Assembly: GCA_007123985.1 (NCBI GenBank)
Contig: SLGA01000336.1
Location: forward strand, 1 to 5,662
Length of the DNA stretch: 5,662 bases
Source: Balneolaceae bacterium
Lineage (GTDB): Bacteria; Bacteroidota; Rhodothermia; Balneolales; Balneolaceae
Direction: 5' to 3'
Shown here: piece by piece, positions 1 to 5,662 of the stretch
Numbering within the stretch: the first letter of the stretch is position 1
Layout: each line of letters opens with the position of its first letter
Notes under the pieces: generated by a model
Databases searched by the model: none
What the model was told of the DNA's origin: nothing
The model's input: only the letters and a program-made list of their open reading frames with translations
Program-made: the position numbers and the translations under genes

Positions 1-177
1 GCCATGAGCCCGGCCTCTTCGGTTTGCGGCCTCTATTTCGCACATCCGGAGGCGCAATATTTCAACCTTGGCAACATCACACGCGATCAGGTGGAGGATT
101 ATGCCGCAAGAAAAGGCATGAGTATTGAAGAAGTGGAAAGGTGGCTGGGACCTAATCTTTCGTATGATGCAGGGTAG
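1..177 (+). CDS. metH: Cobalamin-dependent methionine synthase, C-terminal end (partial, 5' end outside window)
   Basis: These are the last 58 residues of MetH, which transfers a methyl group from methyltetrahydrofolate through cobalamin to homocysteine, in the cytoplasm. The fragment reads in frame from base 1 to a TAG at 175-177. It closely follows the E. coli MetH C-terminus as I remember it: an AMSPASSV block, then YFAHPEAQY, then RDQVEDYA, RKGMS, EVERWL, PNL and YDAG at the very end. This is the activation domain, which binds S-adenosylmethionine during reductive reactivation of the cofactor. Tyr20 of the fragment aligns with the E. coli tyrosine near position 1189 that I recall contacting AdoMet. 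The stop falls where the family normally ends, so the 3' end is intact and only the window edge truncates the gene. The methyltransferase and cobalamin domains are not visible. The gene is convergent with the SDR gene, whose stop lies 13 bases away. Confidence 0.95.
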   Translation, partial: AMSPASSVCGLYFAHPEAQYFNLGNITRDQVEDYAARKGMSIEEVERWLGPNLSYDAG

Positions 178-190
178 AAGTTAACCTAAG

Positions 191-991
191 TTATGTTTTG
201 AGCAGCGCAGCCATTTTTTTGGTGATAAAATCTGTGGCGAATTTTGGTGCAATTCTGTACATCTTATCGAGCATTTTTGCATCAGAGCCTACAAGTACCC
301 TGAAGGAATTTTTTTCAATTCCTGAGAGAATTTCAGCTGCTGCTTTATCCGGTGGCATCGGTTTGAATTTCGACTCTGTATCACTCGGCTGCACCTCAAG
401 ACCGGAATTTGCGCTGATATCTGTTGCAATAGCACCGGGGAAAACCACTGTCACATGAACATTTGAGTCCTTGAGTTCTGCATACAATCCTTCGGTGAAC
501 AATTTTAGGGCTGCTTTTGATGCCCCGTAAACGGTTTGGCCGGGTACCGGAAGAAAACCTCCCAAACTGCTGATGTTGATGATATGTGCTTCAGGCCGGT
601 TCAAAAGAAATGGCAGAAATGCTTTTGTCAAAAAAAGGGATCCATAAAAATTGACATTAAATACTTTTTCGACATCATCAAGAGATAGATCATTTACCGG
701 TACAAATTTTTGAATGATTCCGGCATTATTAATCAATCCATCCACACTTCCGAAATGGCTGATAATTTTCTCGGGGAGTTCTTTTGCTCCAATTTTGTCG
801 GTTATATTCATCTCAACGGGCAGAAACGAACTTTTACGATTACCTGCCAGCTCAGCGGTTTTTAGGAGGTTTTTTTTGTCGAGATCGATTCCGGCTACAC
901 GGGCATTTTTATTTATGAGTTGCAAAGTCAGTTCGCGTCCTATGCCATTTCCGGCTCCTGTGACTACAAAAACTTTATTTGAAATCTTCAT
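191..991 (-). CDS. Classical short-chain dehydrogenase/reductase (SDR), substrate unknown
   Basis: A complete 266-residue cytoplasmic NAD(P)-dependent oxidoreductase of the classical SDR type, of normal family length. The Rossmann cofactor motif TGAGNGIG is at residues 11-18. Asp36 at the end of beta-2 (AGID) favours NAD(H) over NADP(H). NNAG is at 88-91. The catalytic tetrad is complete: Asn114, Ser142, Tyr155 and Lys159 (YGASK). A PG motif follows at 185-186. The C-terminal part (about 195-266), which sets substrate specificity, contains a basic, partly hydrophobic tail that could associate with membrane or with another subunit; I do not recognise a specific substrate. The ATG is supported by a good Shine-Dalgarno (AGAGAGG, 7 bases upstream). 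The gene follows the SusCD-peptidase operon in the same orientation but is separated from it by a strong hairpin and has its own candidate promoter, so it is probably an independent unit. A narrower name such as 3-oxoacyl-ACP reductase is not justified. Confidence 0.93.
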   Translation of the reverse strand: MKISNKVFVVTGAGNGIGRELTLQLINKNARVAGIDLDKKNLLKTAELAGNRKSSFLPVEMNITDKIGAKELPEKIISHFGSVDGLINNAGIIQKFVPVNDLSLDDVEKVFNVNFYGSLFLTKAFLPFLLNRPEAHIINISSLGGFLPVPGQTVYGASKAALKLFTEGLYAELKDSNVHVTVVFPGAIATDISANSGLEVQPSDTESKFKPMPPDKAAAEILSGIEKNSFRVLVGSDAKMLDKMYRIAPKFATDFITKKMAALLKT

Positions 992-998
992 AACTGTA

Positions 999-1005
999 CC
1001 TCTCT
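999..1005 (-). promoter_or_regulatory. Shine-Dalgarno site of the SDR gene
   Basis: On the minus strand this reads AGAGAGG, seven bases before the ATG at 989-991, which is near-ideal spacing. It decides the SDR start. It contrasts with the SusD-type and peptidase genes in this window, whose starts lack a comparable purine run. Confidence 0.7.
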
Positions 1006-1031
1006 TTATATTGCTCTGTATTGAAAAATGG

Positions 1032-1063
1032 CAACTCTATCAGGAAACTTCAATGGGGACAAT
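1032..1063 (-). promoter_or_regulatory. Candidate Bacteroidota-type promoter for the SDR gene
   Basis: On the minus strand there is ATTG (1060-1063), a 20-base spacer, then TAGAGTTG (1032-1039). The Bacteroidota primary sigma consensus is TTTG, 19-21 bases, TAnnTTTG, so each element has one mismatch and the spacing is right. Transcription would begin near 1025, leaving a leader of roughly 35 bases that includes the ribosome binding site. It lies between the upstream terminator hairpin and the SDR gene, where a promoter is needed. The elements are short and degenerate, so a chance match is possible. Confidence 0.35.
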
Positions 1064-1069
1064 CCTGAT
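1039..1069. repeat. 7-bp inverted repeat in the SDR upstream region
   Basis: ATCAGGA (1039-1045) and TCCTGAT (1063-1069) are perfect inverted copies separated by 17 bases. The arms overlap both elements of the candidate SDR promoter, which is where a dimeric repressor would bind. It could equally be a weak RNA hairpin or chance. No regulator gene is visible in the window. Confidence 0.3.
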
Positions 1070-1095
1070 TTAGAATGAGAAGTAGTCTAATAATG

Positions 1096-1126
1096 AAACA
1101 CCGCAGGGAGCAATCCTGCGGTGTTT
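1096..1126 (-). terminator. Strong stem-loop terminator of the SusCD-peptidase operon
   Basis: AAACACCGCAGG (1096-1107) and CCTGCGGTGTTT (1115-1126) form a perfect 12-bp stem around a 7-base loop, starting 11 bases past the peptidase stop codon (1138-1140). On the minus strand the stem ends in GTGTTT followed by CATTATTAG, so the U-run is short (three T, then interrupted). The strong GC core and position directly after the operon support a transcription terminator or 3'-end stabiliser. It is imperfect as a classical intrinsic terminator because of the weak tail. Confidence 0.75.
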
Positions 1127-1137
1127 ACATATCAAAA

Positions 1138-3765
1138 TCAGGGTATGCTGATGTGCTGGCCAAAGAATATGGCATTTAGAAAAAGCTTGTTGGTTCCGTA
1201 CCAGTAGCCCCAGAAATTTGGATTATCGGCAAAGAGAACGGTACGCCCGCTGCCAAGACGATCTACTACAATGGATGCAGTATTACTGATTCCGGAGAGA
1301 TTATCGGATGAGACATACCCGCTGATATGCGGATCTGTACTGAATTGCGCAACCGTGCTGAATTGATTTGATGAAACCGGAAGAATACTTGTATGATCTC
1401 TGTAAATCGCCAGAGTACGGTTATGATATCCAAATCCAATTGGATGAGTAATATCCAGGTCGGTTTCAAAAATCGCGCCCCCGATCCGTTGTGCACCCTG
1501 AAGATTTTGTGCATCAGAAAAATCAATTCGTTGAGTTTCGTTGTCTGAGCCGGGTGTGTTGATTCTTTCGGTGAGGTTTGAGTCTGTTACAAGGCCGTTT
1601 GCTATGGCCCATTGAACCGCACTTTTTATGGCAATAAGGGTTCCACCGTTTCTCACCCAACGCTGAATGTTTTCGAGCTGTTCTTCAGTAACCCAGTTGT
1701 AATTCCCTGACACCAGAACAAGAGTATTGTAGTCATTCAGGTCGGCCCGGTTAAAATGGAGCCAGTCAATTTTTGTAATCGGCAGGCGTACTTTGGTATC
1801 CAGCAAATGCCAAACCTGGCCCGCTTCGTTTGCATTGAAGCCATGGCCGATCGGCATAAGAACGCGCGGTGGCTTTAGCGTGCGAAAATTTCGGCTGCCA
1901 AGGTCGGAACCCTCAAGACTGAGACCGGTCGAAACGGACTGAAATCTAACCCCGCTCAATGCTTCCGCTTCTCTAACCAACTCGTGGAGTTGCGATGAGG
2001 AGATATCCTGTATGCTAACCGGTATGGAGATACTGCCGCGGGAATAACTCTTTGCACCATCCGATGTGTTTGCCGTAAATGGCACAAATGCTGTATTGGT
2101 AATCACACCGTTTTTCTGAAGATGATAGAGAGCTTTGGGGGCGTAATAGTCGCTCCAGTCGAGCAGGTAGGAATAGCTGCTCTCTTCAACATGGTCGGTG
2201 ATTTCACGGGATTTATATTCAGTAACCTGGTCACCCAATGGCAGCCTTCTGTCTGTGATTTCCGCATGTGGTAAGCCAAACCCTAATGCCAGCGACCACG
2301 CCGTGGTTCCGTAAAATGTACTATCGGCAAACTCTTCCACTTTCTCAAAAACTGATTTTACCATCCTGTACTGTGGCTGACCGGCCGGCACGATATAGGA
2401 GCTTCCCTGCTGAAATGTTTTTCCGCCAAAATTTCCTGTTTCGGAGAGTTCATACACTTCCAACCTGTGCCTCAAAAGAAGATTAAGCAGAGCATCGGTA
2501 CGTGATTGATCATAAGAATCACCGAAAACATATGCTTTTACAGGGTCAACATTGGCTTCCTCCAGCGCAGATGTGAAAAAGTTTCGCTGATGATTCAGGA
2601 ACATTTCTTTGTTCTCAATTGCACCGCGTATGGTTGCAAGGCTGGTTCTTAGCTGGTTTCGGATGGCAAATGGGAATGTGAGCACACCGGTATCACTATC
2701 CTGAATGTGGCCTCTTGCACTGGCCTGTTCAAATACCAGGCCCAGGCCTCCCTGGAAATTGGGATAGGTGGAACCGTAACCGGGATAGGTGTTGTCAAAA
2801 ACCTCTTTTGTGAAGTAGAGAGAGCCGATTTCATCCAGTGTTTCCGCGTAATACCCGGCAAGAGTTTCGGTAAGATCGGTATAGACTTCACGCGGAAGCA
2901 GTGGGTTCTCTGAGCCGATCGGTTTGGTTGGCTCAAAGAAATAGGTACTGTTGGTACCCATCTCATGAAAATCGGTAGTGATATTGGGATACCATTTATG
3001 ATGAAAATCGATTCTGGCTTTGCTTTCAGGATGAACTAGTGGCAGCCAGTCGCGATTCAGGTCGAACCAGTAGTGATTGGTGCGCCCGTTCGGCCATCCT
3101 TCATTATGCTCCCGGTCAAGCGGATCAGATACCAGTGGATCCCCCTTATGCATATTCGCCCAGTGGGTGTGGCGGTCTCTGCCATCAGGATTGAGCACCG
3201 GGTCAATGAAAAAGACCCCTTCCTCCAGGTACTCCTCTACATCAGCACTTAGGGAGGCAGTCAGATAATAAGCAGTGAGAAGAGCGGTTTCACTGGAAGA
3301 AGTTTCGTTGCCGTGAACACCATAACCGAGATAAACAATTACCGGCTGGTTATCATAATCACCTGCGGGCTGTTGCGGGTCAGTCACTTTTATATGCTGA
3401 TCGCGTATGCTTTCAAGATTGGTGTGATTATGCGGCGAGGTTACTGTCAGTATAACCAATGGGCGATGGCCATAGGTCTGTCCTATTACCTGGAATTCAA
3501 CCCGGTCTGAAAGGCGCGCCAGCTCCTCGAAGTAGGAAACAATACGGTCGGTTCGCGTGTGATGTGAGCCGATATCGTAGCCCAAAAATTCCCAGGGTGA
3601 CGGAATATCGGGGTTGAACTCTCCATGGTCAGGGAAGTAGTAACTTTGCTGTGCTTCTGCCTGGCCAAAGAAGCTCAGAGCAGCAACCAATATGAACGTG
3701 AGTACAATGATATTTTTTTTCAAAACGATGTGATTTGTTTGATATTTTAAGTTTAATAGATTCAT
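1138..3765 (-). CDS. Secreted M14-family zinc carboxypeptidase with C-terminal GATase1-like domain
   Basis: An 875-residue exported metallopeptidase. The start is a basic, hydrophobic signal peptide: Lys16-Lys17, a hydrophobic core at about 19-34, and likely cleavage after AEA (residues 36-38). No lipobox follows. The M14 domain covers about 55-390. The zinc ligands are His151 and Glu154 (HGNE) and His267 (TDFHE). NPDGR is at 192-196, the carboxylate-binding Asn-Arg pair is in DLNRDW (237-238), and the catalytic Glu346 is in VFEQA. Ligand spacing resembles carboxypeptidase A, so the enzyme should be active, removing C-terminal residues from peptides. A middle region (about 395-625) has no motif I recognise. 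Residues about 630-870 look like a class I glutamine amidotransferase-like (GATase1/ThuA-type) fold, ending in DNPNFWGYWYGTNKLFLNA. I find no cysteine in the whole protein, so this domain cannot be a working amidotransferase. There is no type IX sorting domain at the C-terminus, so the periplasm is the likely site. The ATG lies 3 bases after the SusD-type gene's stop, implying translational coupling. Exact peptide specificity is unknown. Confidence 0.93.
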   Translation of the reverse strand: MNLLNLKYQTNHIVLKKNIIVLTFILVAALSFFGQAEAQQSYYFPDHGEFNPDIPSPWEFLGYDIGSHHTRTDRIVSYFEELARLSDRVEFQVIGQTYGHRPLVILTVTSPHNHTNLESIRDQHIKVTDPQQPAGDYDNQPVIVYLGYGVHGNETSSSETALLTAYYLTASLSADVEEYLEEGVFFIDPVLNPDGRDRHTHWANMHKGDPLVSDPLDREHNEGWPNGRTNHYWFDLNRDWLPLVHPESKARIDFHHKWYPNITTDFHEMGTNSTYFFEPTKPIGSENPLLPREVYTDLTETLAGYYAETLDEIGSLYFTKEVFDNTYPGYGSTYPNFQGGLGLVFEQASARGHIQDSDTGVLTFPFAIRNQLRTSLATIRGAIENKEMFLNHQRNFFTSALEEANVDPVKAYVFGDSYDQSRTDALLNLLLRHRLEVYELSETGNFGGKTFQQGSSYIVPAGQPQYRMVKSVFEKVEEFADSTFYGTTAWSLALGFGLPHAEITDRRLPLGDQVTEYKSREITDHVEESSYSYLLDWSDYYAPKALYHLQKNGVITNTAFVPFTANTSDGAKSYSRGSISIPVSIQDISSSQLHELVREAEALSGVRFQSVSTGLSLEGSDLGSRNFRTLKPPRVLMPIGHGFNANEAGQVWHLLDTKVRLPITKIDWLHFNRADLNDYNTLVLVSGNYNWVTEEQLENIQRWVRNGGTLIAIKSAVQWAIANGLVTDSNLTERINTPGSDNETQRIDFSDAQNLQGAQRIGGAIFETDLDITHPIGFGYHNRTLAIYRDHTSILPVSSNQFSTVAQFSTDPHISGYVSSDNLSGISNTASIVVDRLGSGRTVLFADNPNFWGYWYGTNKLFLNAIFFGQHISIP

Positions 3766-3768
3766 GAG

Positions 3769-5103
3769 TTAATATCCGGGATTTTGAACCAGGTCCGGAT
3801 CAGCATTCAAGTCACTCTCCGGGATGGGAAGAAGCCATCGGTTGGTGTCATTTAATCCCAGAATATCACCTGCCCGGCCTGTTCTTACTAAATCGAACCA
3901 TCGATGGCCTTCAAGCGCAAACTCTAATCTGCGTTCCTGCTCAATAGCCAGTAGCAATTCTTGGCGGTTTGATGCATTGGTATTTCCAAGCCCCGCACGA
4001 TTTCGAACAGCGTCCAGATCTTCGATTGCCCCTTCCAGGTTATTTTGATGTGCCCTTGCTTCGGCACGAATAAGGTATAATTCTGCAACGCGTAAAATAT
4101 AAGCAGGATCATCACCGGTACCACTCCGGAAATATAATGCACCATAAGTAACACCGTTGGCATTTTCAATAAGTGCTTTTCTATTTCCTCCAGTGTTCGG
4201 ATCCCTCAACAGATTAACGAGAATTTCCGTGGGCTTCCACTCCAGGCGACCACCAAGAGATGATGGTAAAAAGTAGCCGTTGTGGTTGTTTCGGTTTGCA
4301 TTATCATAAGCAAGTTCAAGTACCGATTCAGTGGAGTTTTTGTTCTGAATAAACTCCGAAAAGGGTTGCACAAGTTCGTAAGCAGGATTGTCTATTACAC
4401 GGGTTGCATAGTCTTCTGCTTCTGCCCACTCTCCAAGATAAAGGTGCAGACGTGCACGTAATGCTTCAGCAGAATGGCGTGTGGCTCGGTTTCGGTTCAC
4501 TTCTGTGGGAAGAAGTCTTTGGGCTTCTTCAAGATCAGATAGCACCCTGGCGTAGGTTTCTTCCAAGGTGCTACGGCCAATACCTGTTCCATCATCAGGA
4601 GATCGTGTAAAATCTAACACCAGGGGAACGCCGCCCCAGGCACGGGCCAGATCGAAATAGGCAAGGGCCCGAATGAAATACGCTTCACCCTGTATACGAT
4701 CTTTTTCCTGTTGCAAAAATACAGGATCATCCACCGATTGTACCTTGGCGATTATATGATTTGCACTGTTGATCGTAGAATATATGGCACTCCATGTACT
4801 GTTTACTGTTGAATTATCAGCAGTAAGGCTATTGGCATCAATCTGTTGGTAAAAATTAAAGGAACCACTCCATTCCACATTATCAGCGGAGAGATAGCCA
4901 AATGCAACATAGTCGCGGCCATAATAGCTGTTGTTTTGAAGCCTGCTGTAAGCTCCTGTAAGTGCAGCTTCGGCGCTCGCCCGGTTAACAAATGCCTGCT
5001 CGTCTGTAATGTTTAATTCAGGATCGTAATCCAATACATTGCACGACCAAAGAAAAGTTAGCGACAAAATTAGCAGTATGGTAAAAATGTTTGTTTTTTC
5101 CAT
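3769..5103 (-). CDS. SusD/RagB-family outer-membrane nutrient-binding lipoprotein
   Basis: A complete 444-residue lipoprotein that would act as the substrate-capturing lid over its SusC partner on the cell surface. The signal peptide ends in a lipobox (FLWSC) with lipidated Cys21, and acidic residues follow in the mature N-terminus (D25, D27, E29). The TPR-like helical region is seen at about 134-230, including EAYFIRALAYFDLARAWGG (140-158) and EALRARLHLYLGEW (213-226). The family C-terminal signature is at 386-409 (AIEQERRLEF, then GHRWFDLVRTGR), and the protein closes with the usual PIP...DPDLVQNPGY. At 444 residues it is at the short end for SusD proteins, which are often 480-600, but no signature block is missing. 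It begins 19 bases after the SusC stop codon, with an AT-rich leader and no Shine-Dalgarno, as is usual in this phylum. Family membership is certain. The ligand is not readable from sequence, though the peptidase directly downstream suggests peptides. Confidence 0.95.
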   Translation of the reverse strand: MEKTNIFTILLILSLTFLWSCNVLDYDPELNITDEQAFVNRASAEAALTGAYSRLQNNSYYGRDYVAFGYLSADNVEWSGSFNFYQQIDANSLTADNSTVNSTWSAIYSTINSANHIIAKVQSVDDPVFLQQEKDRIQGEAYFIRALAYFDLARAWGGVPLVLDFTRSPDDGTGIGRSTLEETYARVLSDLEEAQRLLPTEVNRNRATRHSAEALRARLHLYLGEWAEAEDYATRVIDNPAYELVQPFSEFIQNKNSTESVLELAYDNANRNNHNGYFLPSSLGGRLEWKPTEILVNLLRDPNTGGNRKALIENANGVTYGALYFRSGTGDDPAYILRVAELYLIRAEARAHQNNLEGAIEDLDAVRNRAGLGNTNASNRQELLLAIEQERRLEFALEGHRWFDLVRTGRAGDILGLNDTNRWLLPIPESDLNADPDLVQNPGY

Positions 5104-5122
5104 GATATTGAAATTTATAATG

Positions 5123-5662
5123 TTAGAAACTTAAGTTTAAGCCAAACTGCACGGTACGCGGATTGGGTACCACTGCCTGGTCTATTCCCCGCACATTTGA
5201 GATTGAATCTGCCGAGTTAACCTCCGGATCAAGACCGGAGTAGCGTGTAAAAGTCAAAAGATTGGTGCCCTGAAAATAAACCCTGAGACTTTGAAGACCG
5301 ATTCGTTGTACTGCATTTACCGGCAAAGTGTATCCTAATGAAAGAGATCTCAGGCGCAGAAATGAAGCGTCTTCGAGGTTACGGTCACTCGGCAAAGTGT
5401 AATTATTTCCATGAGTTGTCATTCTCGGGATATCTGTGATATCACCGGGTTGTTGCCATCGGTCGAGCTGGCGCGGTAAAAAAGTAATGCTTCCGCTGAA
5501 GATACCGCCATGTTCCATAAAAAAGCGGTTTAGATTATAGACTTTGTTTCCGTATTCAAAGTTCAGCAGGATACCCAGGTCAAAACCGAGAAAATTAAAA
5601 CGGTTATTCAGGCCTCCGAAAAAATCGGGCAGGGCATTTCCCACAATCTGGCGGTCGGCCAC
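5123..5662 (-). CDS. SusC/RagA-family TonB-dependent outer-membrane transporter, C-terminal end (partial, 5' end outside window)
   Basis: The last 179 residues of a SusC-type TonB-dependent receptor, a family usually near 1000 residues, so less than a fifth of the protein is present. The first visible codon is GTG at 5660-5662; it is an internal valine (VADRQIVGN), not a start. Recognisable blocks are DRQIVGNALPDFFGGLNN (residues 3-20), DRWQQPGDITDIPR (67-80), SFLRLRSLSLGYTLP (100-114), QGTNLLTFTRYSGLDPEV (131-148), and a final barrel strand NPRTVQFGLNLSF ending in phenylalanine, the usual C-terminal signal for outer-membrane barrel assembly. These are typical of the last strands of the 22-strand barrel. 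The plug, carboxypeptidase-like N-terminal domain and TonB box lie beyond the window. It would import substrate captured by the adjacent SusD-type lipoprotein, using TonB-transmitted energy. It is the promoter-proximal gene of the visible part of the operon. Confidence 0.95.
   Translation of the reverse strand: MADRQIVGNALPDFFGGLNNRFNFLGFDLGILLNFEYGNKVYNLNRFFMEHGGIFSGSITFLPRQLDRWQQPGDITDIPRMTTHGNNYTLPSDRNLEDASFLRLRSLSLGYTLPVNAVQRIGLQSLRVYFQGTNLLTFTRYSGLDPEVNSADSISNVRGIDQAVVPNPRTVQFGLNLSF

Noticed and set aside
1005..1034. TTGCCA-N18-TATAAA as a sigma70-like promoter for the SDR gene
   Set aside because: The TATAAA would touch the Shine-Dalgarno and put the transcription start inside or after it, leaving no usable leader. 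The Bacteroidota-type elements further upstream fit better.
714..1073. 119-residue open frame on the plus strand opposite the SDR gene
   Set aside because: It is antisense to a gene with a complete SDR motif set, its translation has no recognisable domain, and it runs through the SDR start, ribosome binding site and upstream region. It is a shadow frame.
2649..2966. 105-residue alternative frame inside the peptidase gene on the same strand
   Set aside because: It lies entirely within the M14 domain coding sequence, including the His267 and Glu346 region, and its translation is low-complexity and unlike any family.
3713..3720. A8 tract (minus strand) in the peptidase signal peptide as a possible phase-variation site
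   Set aside because: It encodes Lys-Lys-Asn, and another A8 tract in the SDR gene (870-877) encodes the same residues, so codon preference explains both. Eight bases is short for slippage-driven switching.
5127..5138. Perfect 12-bp palindrome AAACTTAAGTTT at the end of the SusC gene
   Set aside because: It is fully inside the codons for the conserved terminal NLSF residues, is AT-rich, and has no loop or T-run, so it is most simply coding coincidence.
5660..5662. GTG that could be called the start of a 179-residue protein
   Set aside because: The sequence from this codon is the interior of a SusC barrel with the family's DRQIVGN block; the gene clearly continues past the window edge.

Overview
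This window looks like the chromosome of a Bacteroidota-type bacterium in the broad sense (including Balneolota/Rhodothermota). The main evidence is a SusC/SusD outer-membrane pair, which is essentially confined to that lineage, and AT-rich leaders without Shine-Dalgarno sequences in front of two of the genes. A marine or saline Balneola-like host is a guess from overall protein flavour, not something shown here.

Layout, left to right. Positions 1-177 (+) hold the last 58 codons of metH, cobalamin-dependent methionine synthase. Thirteen bases later it meets, tail to tail, a complete classical short-chain dehydrogenase/reductase on the minus strand (191-991). The 146-base gap at 992-1137 carries a ribosome binding site and possible promoter for the SDR, a 7-bp inverted repeat, and a strong 12-bp hairpin that ends the unit to its right. 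From 1138 to the window edge, all on the minus strand and in transcription order right to left, lies a compact operon: the 3' end of a SusC/RagA-type TonB-dependent transporter gene (5123 to beyond 5662), a SusD/RagB-type lipoprotein gene (3769-5103), and a large secreted M14 zinc carboxypeptidase gene with a C-terminal GATase1-like domain (1138-3765).

How they fit together. SusC forms the outer-membrane channel and SusD its substrate-binding lid. The adjacent gene encodes an exported peptidase, not a glycosidase, and its start is only 3 bases from the susD stop codon. The simplest reading is therefore peptide or protein-fragment acquisition (compare RagAB), with the peptidase trimming imported or surface peptides. 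That role is inferred from gene order and family. The SDR and metH look like unrelated housekeeping or metabolic neighbours. No RNA gene, CRISPR array, insertion sequence, integrase or phage gene was seen. The coding stretches are intact, with no frameshift needed, and only the two edge genes are truncated, by the window itself.
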